Notes under the pieces: model-generated
Told to the model about the DNA's origin: nothing
What the model saw: the letters and a program-made list of their open reading frames with translations, nothing else
Databases searched by the model: none
Shown: in pieces, positions 43,262 through 51,758 of the stretch
Layout: every line of letters starts with the position of its first letter
Position numbering within the stretch: the stretch's first letter is position 1
Program-made: the position numbers and the translations under genes
DNA from: DASRDE01 sp035938175
GTDB taxonomy: Bacteria > Vulcanimicrobiota > Vulcanimicrobiia > Vulcanimicrobiales > Vulcanimicrobiaceae
Direction: 5' to 3'
Assembly (NCBI GenBank): GCA_035938175.1
Contig: DASZHD010000019.1
Coordinates: forward strand, 1-64,000
Length of the DNA stretch: 64,000 bases

Positions 43262-43854
43262 TGTTGAAACCTGCGGCACTTGCACTTGCGCTGGCATTGA
43301 TGCCGGCTGCGGCATTTGCGGACACGCTTTACGTGGCGCAGCCGCCCGCGAGCGGGCCGGGACATCCATTGCGGTTGGGTCCGGATCACCGCGCTTCACA
43401 AATTGGTGACCTGCTGCACGTGCAGTTCAATTTCGCCGTGAACAGCGCCAGCAGCGACGTCGTCAACAACAGCAAGCAGTTCAACCTGGGCTCGCCCGGC
43501 GGCTCCGGAAACTTGGCGCTGGGATTCCTGCGCATTCCAACCTCGCTCGGGGGACAAAGCGGCACGCAAAGCAGCAAGACCGAGAACGGTACGACCACGT
43601 TTTTGAGCGACATGGAAGCCACCGTCATCGGCGTGATGCCGAGCGGCGCGCTCGAAGTCAGCGGCGACCAGCTGATGAACGTAAACGGACAAAACCAGAC
43701 GCTGCATATCACCGGCCTGGTGCGTCCTGAAGATATCGACGCCACGGACACCGTGCTCTCGTCGCGCGTCGCCGACGTTCAGGGTTCGTTCAGCGGAAAC
43801 TTCCAAGAGAAAAACGTCGGCCTGCTGCGTCACATTTTAGGGTGGTTGTTCTAG
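43261..43854 (+). CDS. flgH: Flagellar L-ring protein FlgH (no lipobox)
   Basis: 197 residues matching FlgH from DHRASQIGDLLHVQFNFAVN through GNLALGFLR, MEATVIGVMPSGALEVSGDQ, GLVRPEDIDATDTVLSSRVA to the terminal NVGLLRHILGWLF. The N-terminal signal peptide (LALALALMPAAAFADTLY) ends in a type I cleavage site and the protein contains no cysteine, although enterobacterial FlgH is an outer-membrane lipoprotein. ATG 43261 overlaps the flgA stop. Confidence 0.93.
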   Translation: MLKPAALALALALMPAAAFADTLYVAQPPASGPGHPLRLGPDHRASQIGDLLHVQFNFAVNSASSDVVNNSKQFNLGSPGGSGNLALGFLRIPTSLGGQSGTQSSKTENGTTTFLSDMEATVIGVMPSGALEVSGDQLMNVNGQNQTLHITGLVRPEDIDATDTVLSSRVADVQGSFSGNFQEKNVGLLRHILGWLF

Positions 43855-44961
43855 ATGTTCTTTCAACGCTTCATCGCAACGACGTTTGCGCTGGTAATGC
43901 TCTCGACGGACCTGGCGTTCGCGAACAGCGTCTTCGTAAAAGACGTCGCACACGTTCAGGGCGTCACGGGCAATCAGCTCGTCGGCTACGGCTTGGTAAC
44001 CGGCCTCAACGGGACCGGCGACTCGACGTCGGTGATTTTCACGAGCCACACGATTCAGAACGTGCTGCTCTCGTTCGGTCTGAACACCAACAGTAACGAA
44101 GTGCGCACGCGCGACGTGGCTGCCGTTATGGTAACCGCCACGCTGCCGCCCTTCGCGCATTCGGGCGACAACGTCGACGTGACGGTCTCCGCGATGGGCG
44201 ATTCGACCAGCCTGCAAGGCGGTACGCTGATCATGACCGAGTTGAAGGCGGCGAACGATCTCGTCTACGCGACCGCGCAAGGGCCGGTTTCGATCGGCGG
44301 CTTTACGGCGGGATTTGCTGCCGGACCCGGCGTGACGCAGAATCATCCGACCGCGGGCCGCATTCCGAACGGCGCCGTGATCGCGCGCGACATGGTCACG
44401 CCGATTCAAAGCGGCGGCGGATTCAACTACGTCCTGACGACGCCGGATTTCAAAACGGCGGCCAATCTCGCAACCGCGCTGAACCATCACTTCGGCGGCG
44501 GCACCGCGGGCGCGCTGGATGCGGAAACGGTGCACGTTACGCTGCCCGGCGCGTATACGAATAATCCGGTGCAGTTCTTGGCGGATGCGAGCGACGTTTC
44601 GCTGACGCAAGATCAGCTCGCGAAGGTCGTAATGAACGAACGCACCGGCACCATCGTCTTCGGCGGCGACATCAAACTGGCGCCGTGCGCCATCGCTCAC
44701 GGCAATCTCTCGATCACGATCACCAACGAACAGCGCTTCGTACCCGCGCCGTTCAGCACCAGCGGCGGCGGTTTGCAGAACAACACGCGCGTTCAAGCCG
44801 TCGAGCAGAAGCGGCAGCTGACGTTCGTGGCAGGCGCGGCATCGCTGGCATCGGTAGTGCGCGCGCTCAACACCATGGGCGTGACGCCGCGCGACCTGAT
44901 CGCTATCGTGCAAGCGCTTCGCGAAGCCGGCGCGCTGCAAGCGGACCTGGAGATCCAGTAG
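43855..44961 (+). CDS. flgI: Flagellar P-ring protein FlgI
   Basis: 368 residues, the usual size. It has a signal peptide (FIATTFALVMLSTDLAFA) and the conserved GVTGNQLVGYGLVTGLNGTG, NVLLSFGLN, VTATLPPFAHSGDNVDVTVS and the C-terminal TMGVTPRDLIAIVQALREAG. The start follows the flgH stop with no gap. Forms the P-ring around the rod. Confidence 0.97.
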   Translation: MFFQRFIATTFALVMLSTDLAFANSVFVKDVAHVQGVTGNQLVGYGLVTGLNGTGDSTSVIFTSHTIQNVLLSFGLNTNSNEVRTRDVAAVMVTATLPPFAHSGDNVDVTVSAMGDSTSLQGGTLIMTELKAANDLVYATAQGPVSIGGFTAGFAAGPGVTQNHPTAGRIPNGAVIARDMVTPIQSGGGFNYVLTTPDFKTAANLATALNHHFGGGTAGALDAETVHVTLPGAYTNNPVQFLADASDVSLTQDQLAKVVMNERTGTIVFGGDIKLAPCAIAHGNLSITITNEQRFVPAPFSTSGGGLQNNTRVQAVEQKRQLTFVAGAASLASVVRALNTMGVTPRDLIAIVQALREAGALQADLEIQ

Positions 44962-45320
44962 TGAGTTCCATCGATCCGGCAAGCGCATCCGCGAAAGCGC
45001 AGCAGGCAGCGGCGCTCACGCCGCAGCAGCAGCAGGCGCTGCAGCGGCTGCACAGCGCGGCAACGCAGCTCGAGGGCGTGTTCTTGGACATGCTCTTCAG
45101 CGCTATGCGAGAGACGGTGCCGAAAGAATCGATCTTCGGCAAAGATTCGATGGCCGAGGACACGTTCTCGCAGATGCTGGACGAACAGCGCGCGCAGTCG
45201 GTCGCGCAAAGCGGATCGTTCGGCATCGCCAAAGTCCTGGAGCAGCAGCTGCGCTCCAGCGTTCTCTCCGATGCATCACGTGAATCCAAAACGCAAATTC
45301 CGCGGGAGCTCGAGCCGTGA
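44961..45320 (+). CDS. flgJ: FlgJ-type rod-binding protein (no muramidase domain)
   Basis: 119 residues that correspond to the N-terminal rod-binding domain of FlgJ: ATQLEGVFLDMLFSAMRETV and FGKDSMAEDTFSQMLDEQ. E. coli FlgJ carries a second, glucosaminidase domain, absent here as in many non-enteric bacteria. Peptidoglycan must be opened by another enzyme. GTG 44961 overlaps the flgI stop, and the stop overlaps flgN. Confidence 0.9.
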   Translation: MSSIDPASASAKAQQAAALTPQQQQALQRLHSAATQLEGVFLDMLFSAMRETVPKESIFGKDSMAEDTFSQMLDEQRAQSVAQSGSFGIAKVLEQQLRSSVLSDASRESKTQIPRELEP

Positions 45321-45832
45321 ACAACCCCGTAAGCGCGCACGCCCAACCGAACCATGCAGACTCCTGGGAAGCGTTCAACATGGCGCTTTGGGAAGAGTCG
45401 GTGGGGCTGCAGCGCGTCAATGCTGCCGCCTATCACCTGACCACCGTCCTGGTCAGCGGCGGTCCGGACGAGATCCGGCAGGCCGATCGCGGGTTGAATA
45501 CGGCCCGTTTGGCGCATCAGGCCGCATCGGCTAAGCGCCGCGGCATGCAGGTGCGCGGATTCGGCAATTTGACGCTTCAGCAAGTATGTCTGTACGCGCC
45601 GCCCCACATGGTCGGTCATCTGGGCCAGCGGCTCTCCGAGTTGCGATACGGTTCGATCGCGCTCGGCATAACGCTCAACAATAACAAGGCGCTGATTCTG
45701 GCGGGGCTGGACCGGCTCGTGAAAATCAGCAGCAAACTCCAGGAGACGATGACCGAACGCAGCGGCGTGTACAAACGCCGCGGTTACGTCGCTCCCCCGG
45801 GCGCCAGCGTCATAGTGAGTTCTAAAGTATGA
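45317..45832 (+). CDS. flgN: FlgN-like flagellar chaperone
   Basis: 171 residues, largely helical, with a heptad-like core (EEIRQADRGLNTARLAHQ-type spacing; LGQRLSELRYGSIALGITLN, LDRLVKISSKLQETMTERSG). FlgN proteins guide the junction proteins FlgK and FlgL to the export gate. The next genes are flgK and flgL, and GTG 45317 and the flgK ATG overlap their upstream neighbours, the order seen in Bacillus yvyG-flgK-flgL. Sequence similarity is moderate. Confidence 0.8.
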   Translation: MNNPVSAHAQPNHADSWEAFNMALWEESVGLQRVNAAAYHLTTVLVSGGPDEIRQADRGLNTARLAHQAASAKRRGMQVRGFGNLTLQQVCLYAPPHMVGHLGQRLSELRYGSIALGITLNNNKALILAGLDRLVKISSKLQETMTERSGVYKRRGYVAPPGASVIVSSKV

Positions 45833-47976
45833 GCTATCTGGGAAGTTTCTTCGGATTCGGGATTCTCGGCAACGCACTGGACGCGTTCCAAGAGGCCGCC
45901 AACGTGACGTCCGACAATATCGCGAATTCGAATACGCCGGGCGCGTCACGCCAAGTCGTGAACCTTCAGGAAGCGCCGGCCGTCTCGGGCTCGCCGTTTG
46001 CATCGGCGCATATACCCGGAACGCTCGGCAACGGTTCCATTGCGGCGTCGGTGCAGCGCATTCACGACGAATCGTACGATTCACTTTTCCGCGGCGCGTC
46101 CTCTTCGCAGAATTTCTTCACCGTTCAACAGAGCCAGCTCACCTCGCTGCAATCGTCATTCGGTGAGCCCAGCAACGGCGTCAATTCCTATTTCACCGCG
46201 TTCCAAACGGCAATCAGCCAGCTTGCAAGCCAGGGCGGAAGCTCCACAAGCGCCCGCGCCGGCGTTTTGTCGGCCGCACAGGCGCTGACGCAATCGCTGA
46301 ACTCCGCATCGAGCGCGATCTCGCAGCAGCAGACGCAAACCATCGCGCAGGCCGGCTCTATCGTCACGACGGTGAACGGCATCCTGGATAAAATTGCGAC
46401 GCTGAACGGTCAGATTCGCGCGTCCACGGCGGTCGGCGACAATCCGAACCAATTGCAAGACCAGCGCGATCAACTGGTCGATCAGCTTTCGCAGTACCTG
46501 TCGACGCAAACGAATATTCAGGCCGACGGCTCGGCACTCGTCACCGTCAACGGCCAAGCGCTGGTGAACGACACGGTCGCGTACCATCTCTCGCAGCCCG
46601 TCGTGGGAACGGCGGCCAACGGCACGCCGACGTTCAAGATCGACTTCCAATCGAATCCGCCGGCAGCATCGAACGCTCCGGGCATTCCGCTCGGAAGCGG
46701 ACAGCTCGCCGGCTTTCAGGATTTGTACAACAACAAATTAACCGCGTACAGCCAGCAGCTGGATGCATTCGCATCGTCGCTGGCCGGCGAAGTGAACCGG
46801 ATTACGGAATCCGGCTACGATCAAAACGGTATCGCCGGCACGGCGCTGTTCGCGTCCGCCGTTCCCGGTACTTCGATCACCGCCGCGAACATCCACGTCT
46901 CGATCGCGGATCCTTCGCAGCTTCCGGCCGCACTCGCATCGACCGCCGCGGGCAATCTGGTCGTGCCGATGAACTCGGCGAACAACACGGTGGACACGTC
47001 GGCCGCGCTGAATGCGAACGGAGGGCTGGCGGACCCGCCGGCGGCCGCGGGCATCACCGGAACGCTGACGGTCAACGTCGACGGCGTGAACCAGACGTTC
47101 ACGTACAATACGAACACCACCGACACGACCGTCTCCGCATTCATCAGCCATTTCAACAGCATGCACTACGGCGTGACCGCGTCGTTCAACGCCTCTGCGC
47201 AATCGATCGTGTTCGCGCGCGATCCGTCGAACATCGACTTGGTTCACCGCGCAGCGCAGGCGGCCGCCGGAACGCCGACGAGCCCGGACTTCACGATTAC
47301 CGACAGCAACAACCCGGCCGTAGCGGGAACCTCGTTGCTGGGCGCGCTGGGCGCAGCCAACATCAGCGGCGTACAGCAGAATAACACGAACGCCTTCGGC
47401 GCAGGCGACAGCGGCGCCGCGAATGCCTTGCTGCAGAGTTTCAGCAGTAATGCGGGCGTGCCGTTCTTGCAAACCAACTCGGGCGCCGCCAACGTGCCGG
47501 CGCCGGGAACGTTTACGATCGCGCTGCCCGCGGGCGTGACCAACGTCAACGTCGGCGACGTCTTGACGGTAGACGCGCAGCCGGGCGGCGTGGGACCGCA
47601 GGAAAACGTGACCGTCTCCGCGGTCAGCTTCAATCCCGCAACGGGCATCGAGTCCTTTACGGCAACGTATGCCAACGCGCACGCAGCCGGATTCTCGATC
47701 AGCTCGGCCCAGAAGCAAACGATGGGGCAAGCGTACGGGCAACTCGTTACGCAAATGGGTTCGGATTTGGCGACGGCAAACACCGGCGTCCAATCGCAAA
47801 CCGCGCTTTCACAGAACATCAACAACGCGCGGCAGAGCGTCGACGGCATCAACGTCGACGAAGAGACGCAGAACCTGATCAAATATCAGAACGCTTATCA
47901 AGCGGTGGCGCAGTCGATGAATGTGATGGAATCGCTGCTCAACACCGTGATCAACACCCTGGGATCCGGACACTAA
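45829..47976 (+). CDS. flgK: Flagellar hook-associated protein FlgK (HAP1)
   Basis: 715 residues, longer than the usual 450-650. The N-terminus has the rod/hook signature TSDNIANSNTPGASRQVVNL, and the C-terminus the diagnostic VDGINVDEETQNLIKYQNAY. The centre is expanded with beta-rich segments (about 300-600), probably a surface domain. FlgK connects hook and filament. ATG 45829 overlaps flgN by 4 nt. Confidence 0.95.
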   Translation: MSYLGSFFGFGILGNALDAFQEAANVTSDNIANSNTPGASRQVVNLQEAPAVSGSPFASAHIPGTLGNGSIAASVQRIHDESYDSLFRGASSSQNFFTVQQSQLTSLQSSFGEPSNGVNSYFTAFQTAISQLASQGGSSTSARAGVLSAAQALTQSLNSASSAISQQQTQTIAQAGSIVTTVNGILDKIATLNGQIRASTAVGDNPNQLQDQRDQLVDQLSQYLSTQTNIQADGSALVTVNGQALVNDTVAYHLSQPVVGTAANGTPTFKIDFQSNPPAASNAPGIPLGSGQLAGFQDLYNNKLTAYSQQLDAFASSLAGEVNRITESGYDQNGIAGTALFASAVPGTSITAANIHVSIADPSQLPAALASTAAGNLVVPMNSANNTVDTSAALNANGGLADPPAAAGITGTLTVNVDGVNQTFTYNTNTTDTTVSAFISHFNSMHYGVTASFNASAQSIVFARDPSNIDLVHRAAQAAAGTPTSPDFTITDSNNPAVAGTSLLGALGAANISGVQQNNTNAFGAGDSGAANALLQSFSSNAGVPFLQTNSGAANVPAPGTFTIALPAGVTNVNVGDVLTVDAQPGGVGPQENVTVSAVSFNPATGIESFTATYANAHAAGFSISSAQKQTMGQAYGQLVTQMGSDLATANTGVQSQTALSQNINNARQSVDGINVDEETQNLIKYQNAYQAVAQSMNVMESLLNTVINTLGSGH

Positions 47977-48016
47977 AGGCCATGGAAGGCAACGGCATGG
48001 AGGCTAAGGACGCATC

Positions 48017-49321
48017 ATGAGAATCGCCACGTCGACGATGTACGACAATCAGACGATCCAGATCGACAATTTGGTCGCGCAACAGCAGCAGCAAGGCACG
48101 GAAGCTTCAACCGGCGTGCAGCTGAACGGCCCGTCGGACGATCCGATGCAGATTGCTACGGACCTGCAAGTGCGTACGACGATCGCGCAAGAGAACCAGG
48201 CGAACGCAAACATTCAAAACGCGACGACTCAACTGACGACTGTCGACGGCGCAATGTCGACGCTGACGAGCATCATGCAGAGCGCCCGAGGAATCGCGGT
48301 GCAGGCGGCGGGCGGGTTCACCAGCCCGACGCAGCAGAGCGCGCTGGCCAGTCAGGTCGATTCGCTGCTGCAAGAAGCGATCGGCGTCGCGAATACCAAG
48401 TACAACGGCCAGTACGTCTTTGGCGGCACCTCGGGCGGCAGCACGAGCGGTCCGGTTACGCCGAACGGGCAGCCGATCTCGTCGGTCACGTTCAACGGCA
48501 ATTTGAACCAGCAGAACGAAAAGCTGTTCAACGGTCAAAGCCTCAACACGTCCGTGTCGCTGCAGCAGGCCTTTAATTTTCAATCGCCGGACGGTTCGCC
48601 CGACATCTTTCAGACGCTCATAACGCTGCGGGATACGATCCAAAACGGCACCGTTACCTCGGAGAGCGCAGCGGGCGTCAACAGCCCCAACACCGCGTTC
48701 ACCGGAGGCGCCGGCGCGCAGGCGATCAACACGGCCGGGATCTTATCCACCGCGCTGACGCCCGATGCGAACGGCAACGTCGACATCCAGATCCTTTCGG
48801 CGAAGGCGCCCGCCGGCGTCACGATCGCTATTCCGGCGACGGACACGGTTCCGCAAGTATTGACGGCAATCAACGCCCAAACGGCCGCAACGGGCGTTAC
48901 GGCAAGTTTTGACTACCGCCAGCAACGCCTCACGCTGAGTTCCAATGCCGGGAACTTTTCCGTAACCGACGTCGCCAGCGCCGGCGCTCCAACCCCGGGA
49001 AATTTCGTGGAAGCCTTCGGTCTGCAGTCGCAGGCGAATCTGCAAAACGACGTCTCGCGTCAGCTCGGCGATATCGATCATGCCACGCAGGTAATGCTGA
49101 ACGCGCGGTCGTCGCTGGGCGGCACGCTGCAGACGCTCAATGCGATCGGGACCGCCAACAGTTCACAGGTTGTTAACGATACCAAGGTGCAGTCGGGCAT
49201 CGAGGATGCCGATATTGCAAAGGTGATATCGCAGTTCTCGCAGACGCAGACGGTCCTTCAGGCGGCCTATGCGACGACGACGCGCCTCGAGAGCAAGACG
49301 CTCTTCGACTATCTTCAGTAG
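48017..49321 (+). CDS. flgL: Flagellar hook-associated protein FlgL (HAP3)
   Basis: 434 residues versus about 300 in many species. Terminal regions are flagellin-like: MRIATSTMYDNQTIQIDNLV, GVQLNGPSDDPMQIATDLQV and the C-terminal VISQFSQTQTVLQAAYATTT. An extra beta-rich domain occupies about 210-330. The 40-nt gap after flgK contains an AAGG-rich stretch and no promoter I can support. Confidence 0.94.
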   Translation: MRIATSTMYDNQTIQIDNLVAQQQQQGTEASTGVQLNGPSDDPMQIATDLQVRTTIAQENQANANIQNATTQLTTVDGAMSTLTSIMQSARGIAVQAAGGFTSPTQQSALASQVDSLLQEAIGVANTKYNGQYVFGGTSGGSTSGPVTPNGQPISSVTFNGNLNQQNEKLFNGQSLNTSVSLQQAFNFQSPDGSPDIFQTLITLRDTIQNGTVTSESAAGVNSPNTAFTGGAGAQAINTAGILSTALTPDANGNVDIQILSAKAPAGVTIAIPATDTVPQVLTAINAQTAATGVTASFDYRQQRLTLSSNAGNFSVTDVASAGAPTPGNFVEAFGLQSQANLQNDVSRQLGDIDHATQVMLNARSSLGGTLQTLNAIGTANSSQVVNDTKVQSGIEDADIAKVISQFSQTQTVLQAAYATTTRLESKTLFDYLQ

Positions 49322-49353
49322 AGTAGGAATAAGCCGGAGGAATGGAAATCGCG

Positions 49354-49830
49354 ATGGATTCCGCCCAAACCGCGACGATCGAAACAACGCGCTTTGGAGC
49401 CGTCACTTTCACCGAGAGCGAGGTGCTCGACTTTCCCTGGGGGATCCCGGGGTTCTCGAACCTCCACCGGTTTCTGGCCCTCTCGCTGGCCGAGCAGCCG
49501 AACTTCGTTTGGCTGCAGTCGGTGGAGGACCCCAAGGTGGCGCTGCCGGCCGCTGACCCCTGGCAAATCTTCAGCGACTACGAGCCCCGCTTGCCGGTCT
49601 ACGCTACCGAGACGCTGGAACTGCGCGGTCCCGAGGATTTCACGATACTGTGCGTGGTGGTGGTCACCAAAGACGCTCAGGAGATGACGATGAATCTGCT
49701 GGCGCCCATCGTGGTAAACCTGAAGACCAACCGCGCCCGCCAAGTCATGCTGGAAAACTCAAGCTACTCGGTCCGGGCCCCTATTCCGCGCAAGCGCTTA
49801 GAGGCGCAAGGCGCGGCGCAACCCGCGTAG
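49354..49830 (+). CDS. fliW: Flagellar assembly factor FliW
   Basis: 158 residues. Segments typical of FliW: IETTRFGAVTFTESEVLDFP, WGIPGFSNLHRFLALSL, and the C-terminal MTMNLLAPIVVNLKTNRARQ and VMLENSSY. FliW binds flagellin and, when freed, sequesters CsrA. ATG 49354 is chosen by family length; ATG 49342, four codons earlier, sits too close to its GGAGG site. It lies directly before csrA. Confidence 0.93.
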   Translation: MDSAQTATIETTRFGAVTFTESEVLDFPWGIPGFSNLHRFLALSLAEQPNFVWLQSVEDPKVALPAADPWQIFSDYEPRLPVYATETLELRGPEDFTILCVVVVTKDAQEMTMNLLAPIVVNLKTNRARQVMLENSSYSVRAPIPRKRLEAQGAAQPA

Positions 49831-49900
49831 AAGCAACCGAGTCACGGCGGTCTAGCCCCGAAGGGTACGCAGCGTACCGCCGACGCCAAGGAGGGCACCC

Positions 49901-50173
49901 ATGCTTGTCCTGAGCCGTAAAGTCAACCAATCGATCATGGTCGGTGACAACGTTCGAGTTGTCGTCGTCGCGGTCGATCGCGACCAAGTGAAGCTCGGCA
50001 TCGAAGCACCCCGCGAAATCGCCGTTCACCGTTCCGAAATTTACGAAGAAATACAGCGCAGCAATCGCGCCGCCGCCGCCGATTCGGGGGCTGCTCCCGA
50101 GCGCACCGGGACCGTGGGCCGCGCCGCATTGACGCCGCGCAAGAAATCTTCAAAGCCCGAAAAATCGCATTGA
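49901..50173 (+). CDS. csrA: Carbon storage regulator CsrA
   Basis: 90 residues. The N-terminal 55 residues are a clear CsrA fold (MLVLSRKVNQSIMVGDNVRV, VKLGIEAPREIAVHRSEIYE) with the RNA-binding Arg and the conserved IYEEI. The extra 35-residue Ala/Lys-rich tail is beyond the usual 60-70 residues. AAGGAGG lies 7 nt before ATG 49901. It binds GGA sites in mRNA; the fliC leader 120 nt downstream carries such sites. Confidence 0.96.
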   Translation: MLVLSRKVNQSIMVGDNVRVVVVAVDRDQVKLGIEAPREIAVHRSEIYEEIQRSNRAAAADSGAAPERTGTVGRAALTPRKKSSKPEKSH

Positions 50174-50194
50174 GCGGTTTTCCGGCAGAACCGC

Positions 50195-50221
50195 TAAAGT
50201 CGCAGGCGCACGCGCCGATAC
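50195..50221 (+). promoter_or_regulatory. Sigma-28 (FliA)-type promoter of fliC
   Basis: TAAAGTCG at 50195-50202, an 11-nt spacer, and GCCGATAC at 50214-50221. The -35 box matches TAAAGT, and the -10 box matches seven of eight bases of GCCGATAA. The transcript would begin near 50228-50231, at the foot of the hairpin at 50232-50250. Confidence 0.82.
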
Positions 50222-50231
50222 CGTAAACGAA

Positions 50232-50250
50232 GGGCGATAGGACGTCGCCC
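50232..50250 (+). promoter_or_regulatory. CsrA-binding hairpin in the fliC leader
   Basis: GGGCGA (50232-50237) and TCGCCC (50245-50250) form a perfect 6-bp stem around the loop TAGGACG, which shows AGGA to the solvent. CsrA prefers GGA in such a loop. A second GGA pair lies in the ribosome-binding site GGAGGA at 50283-50288, about 42 nt downstream, a spacing suited to one CsrA dimer. csrA and fliW are the two genes just upstream. Confidence 0.7.
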
Positions 50251-50291
50251 CTCGACTAGTCAGCTCACACAGCTGTGATCATGGAGGAAAA

Positions 50292-51518
50292 ATGGCAGGT
50301 CTGAGTATTGCCAACAACCTGTTGGCAAATCAAGTCCAGTACAATCTGGACAAAAATCAATCGGCGTTACAGAACACGGTAACGCAGCTCTCGAGCGGTC
50401 TTCGCATCAACACCGCGGCGGACGATCCGTCCGGTCTGGCGATCGCAACGAACCTGCAGACGCAGGTCGATGCTTTCAGCACCGCATCGCAAAACGTTCA
50501 GAACGCGAACAACGCCGCGCAAGTCGCCCTCGGCGCGCTTTCGACGGAAACGGACATTCTGCAACGTATCCGCAGCCTCGCGGTTGAGGCTTCGAGCAGC
50601 GTGAACAGCCCGGCTGACACGCAAAACCTGCAGGCTGAAGTCAACCAGCTGGTTACCGAAGTCGACCGTATCGCCCAGAACACCAACTTCAACGGCGCGC
50701 CGCTTCTCGACGGCAGCCACTCCGGCTTCCAGGCGTACCAAAACGCGTCGTTCAACATCACGTCGAATGCCGTGCTGGCGCAGGCCGGCGCGACGGTCGG
50801 CTCGGGCAACCTGGTTGCCAGCGTCGGCACGACCGCGAACTTCAACACGTCGAACGCCGGTGCGGTCGACGGCACGATCGAACTCCAAGTCATCAACGTC
50901 AACAGCACGACCGTTCAGGTGCAGGCGTCGTTCTTCTCGAGCAGCAACAGCTCGACGTCGGCGGCCGCCAAAGTCTATGTTCCGATCAACGCCAACGGCA
51001 CGATCAGCATCGACGGCCTGAACATCACCGTCGGTAACGTGACGCTGGCCGACGCCGGCACGACCTCGTTCATCAAGGTCAGCCAGGCCGTCGCGGCTTC
51101 GAGTTCGCCCGCGGGTCCGTTCACGGTGCAATCCGGTGCGGACGAAGGCGACACGGTGCAGATCGGCATCCAAGCGACGAACGCGCAAACGCTGCGTATC
51201 TCCAACATCCAGTTGGCGAACACGGCAGCCGGCGTACTGTCCTCGGAAGACGCGATCGGCCAGGTCGACAACGCGCTGCAGACGATTCTGAGCCAGCAGG
51301 CACAACTCGGCGCAGTCATCGTTCGACTCAACGAAGACTCGAGCAACGACAACGTCGCGGGCGTGAACCTGCAAGCCTCCGAATCGGCGATTCGCGACCT
51401 CAACGTCGGTCAAGCGACGACCGAGTTCACGAAGCTCCAGGTCCTGGTGCAAGTCGGCACCTCGGTCTTGGCGCAATCGAACGCGAACGCGCAATCGGTT
51501 CTCGGCCTGTTCCGCTAA
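50292..51518 (+). CDS. fliC: Flagellin FliC
   Basis: 408 residues. The N-terminal D0/D1 region (NLLANQVQYNLDKNQSALQN, LSSGLRINTAADDPSGLAIA, and NVQNANNAAQVALGALSTET) and the C-terminal helices (RLNEDSSNDNVAGVNLQASE, SVLAQSNANAQSVLGLFR) are diagnostic. The central part (about 150-290) is Thr/Ser/Asn/Ala-rich, beta-type and lacks cysteine, a suitable surface for O-linked sugars. Its ribosome-binding site GGAGGA overlaps the predicted CsrA site. A sigma-28 promoter precedes it and an intrinsic terminator follows. Confidence 0.97.
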   Translation: MAGLSIANNLLANQVQYNLDKNQSALQNTVTQLSSGLRINTAADDPSGLAIATNLQTQVDAFSTASQNVQNANNAAQVALGALSTETDILQRIRSLAVEASSSVNSPADTQNLQAEVNQLVTEVDRIAQNTNFNGAPLLDGSHSGFQAYQNASFNITSNAVLAQAGATVGSGNLVASVGTTANFNTSNAGAVDGTIELQVINVNSTTVQVQASFFSSSNSSTSAAAKVYVPINANGTISIDGLNITVGNVTLADAGTTSFIKVSQAVAASSSPAGPFTVQSGADEGDTVQIGIQATNAQTLRISNIQLANTAAGVLSSEDAIGQVDNALQTILSQQAQLGAVIVRLNEDSSNDNVAGVNLQASESAIRDLNVGQATTEFTKLQVLVQVGTSVLAQSNANAQSVLGLFR

Positions 51519-51536
51519 AACAGGTCCGTGGAATAG

Positions 51537-51572
51537 AAAAGCCCTCGTTTCGACGGGGGCTTTTCGCTTTTT
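51537..51572 (+). terminator. Intrinsic terminator after fliC
   Basis: AAAAGCCCTCGT (51537-51548) pairs with ACGGGGGCTTTT (51553-51564) around TTCG, followed by CGCTTTTT. This strong hairpin with a T-run, 18 nt after the fliC stop, should make fliC a monocistronic unit. Confidence 0.88.
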
Positions 51573-51574
51573 CG

Positions 51575-51758
51575 GTCATGGTGAGGAATCGAACCACCCC
51601 GAGGCATCGAGGGGTGTTTGCGGGCAGGCGCCTTGTCATGGTGAGGAATCGAACCACCCCGAGGCATCGAGGGGTGTTTGGCGGAAGGCGGTCCCTTCGA
51701 TACCTCAGAGTCCTTCGATACCTCAGGATGACGAAGACCTTCGATGCCTCAGGATGAC
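51575..51758. repeat. Intergenic GTCAT-STGAGG repeat cluster after fliC
   Basis: Bases 51575-51620 and 51635-51680 are identical over 46 nt (unit starts GTCATGGTGAGGAATCGAAC) with a 60-nt period. From 51690 to 51758 inverted units follow (CCTTCGATACCTCAGAGTCC, CCTTCGATACCTCAGGATGA, CCTTCGATGCCTCAGGATGA). The rest of the 315-nt gap between fliC and the next gene contains the terminator and, near 51818, a partial sigma-28 -10 box. Confidence 0.88.

Noticed and set aside
50173..50195. Hairpin after csrA (AGCGGTT with AACCGCT) as a terminator
   Set aside because: The stem is only 7 bp with a nine-base loop and no T-run follows. It abuts the fliC promoter, so a role is unclear.
51575..51758. Repeat block considered as a CRISPR array
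   Set aside because: Units occur in both directions, spacers are few and of unequal type, and no cas gene is nearby.
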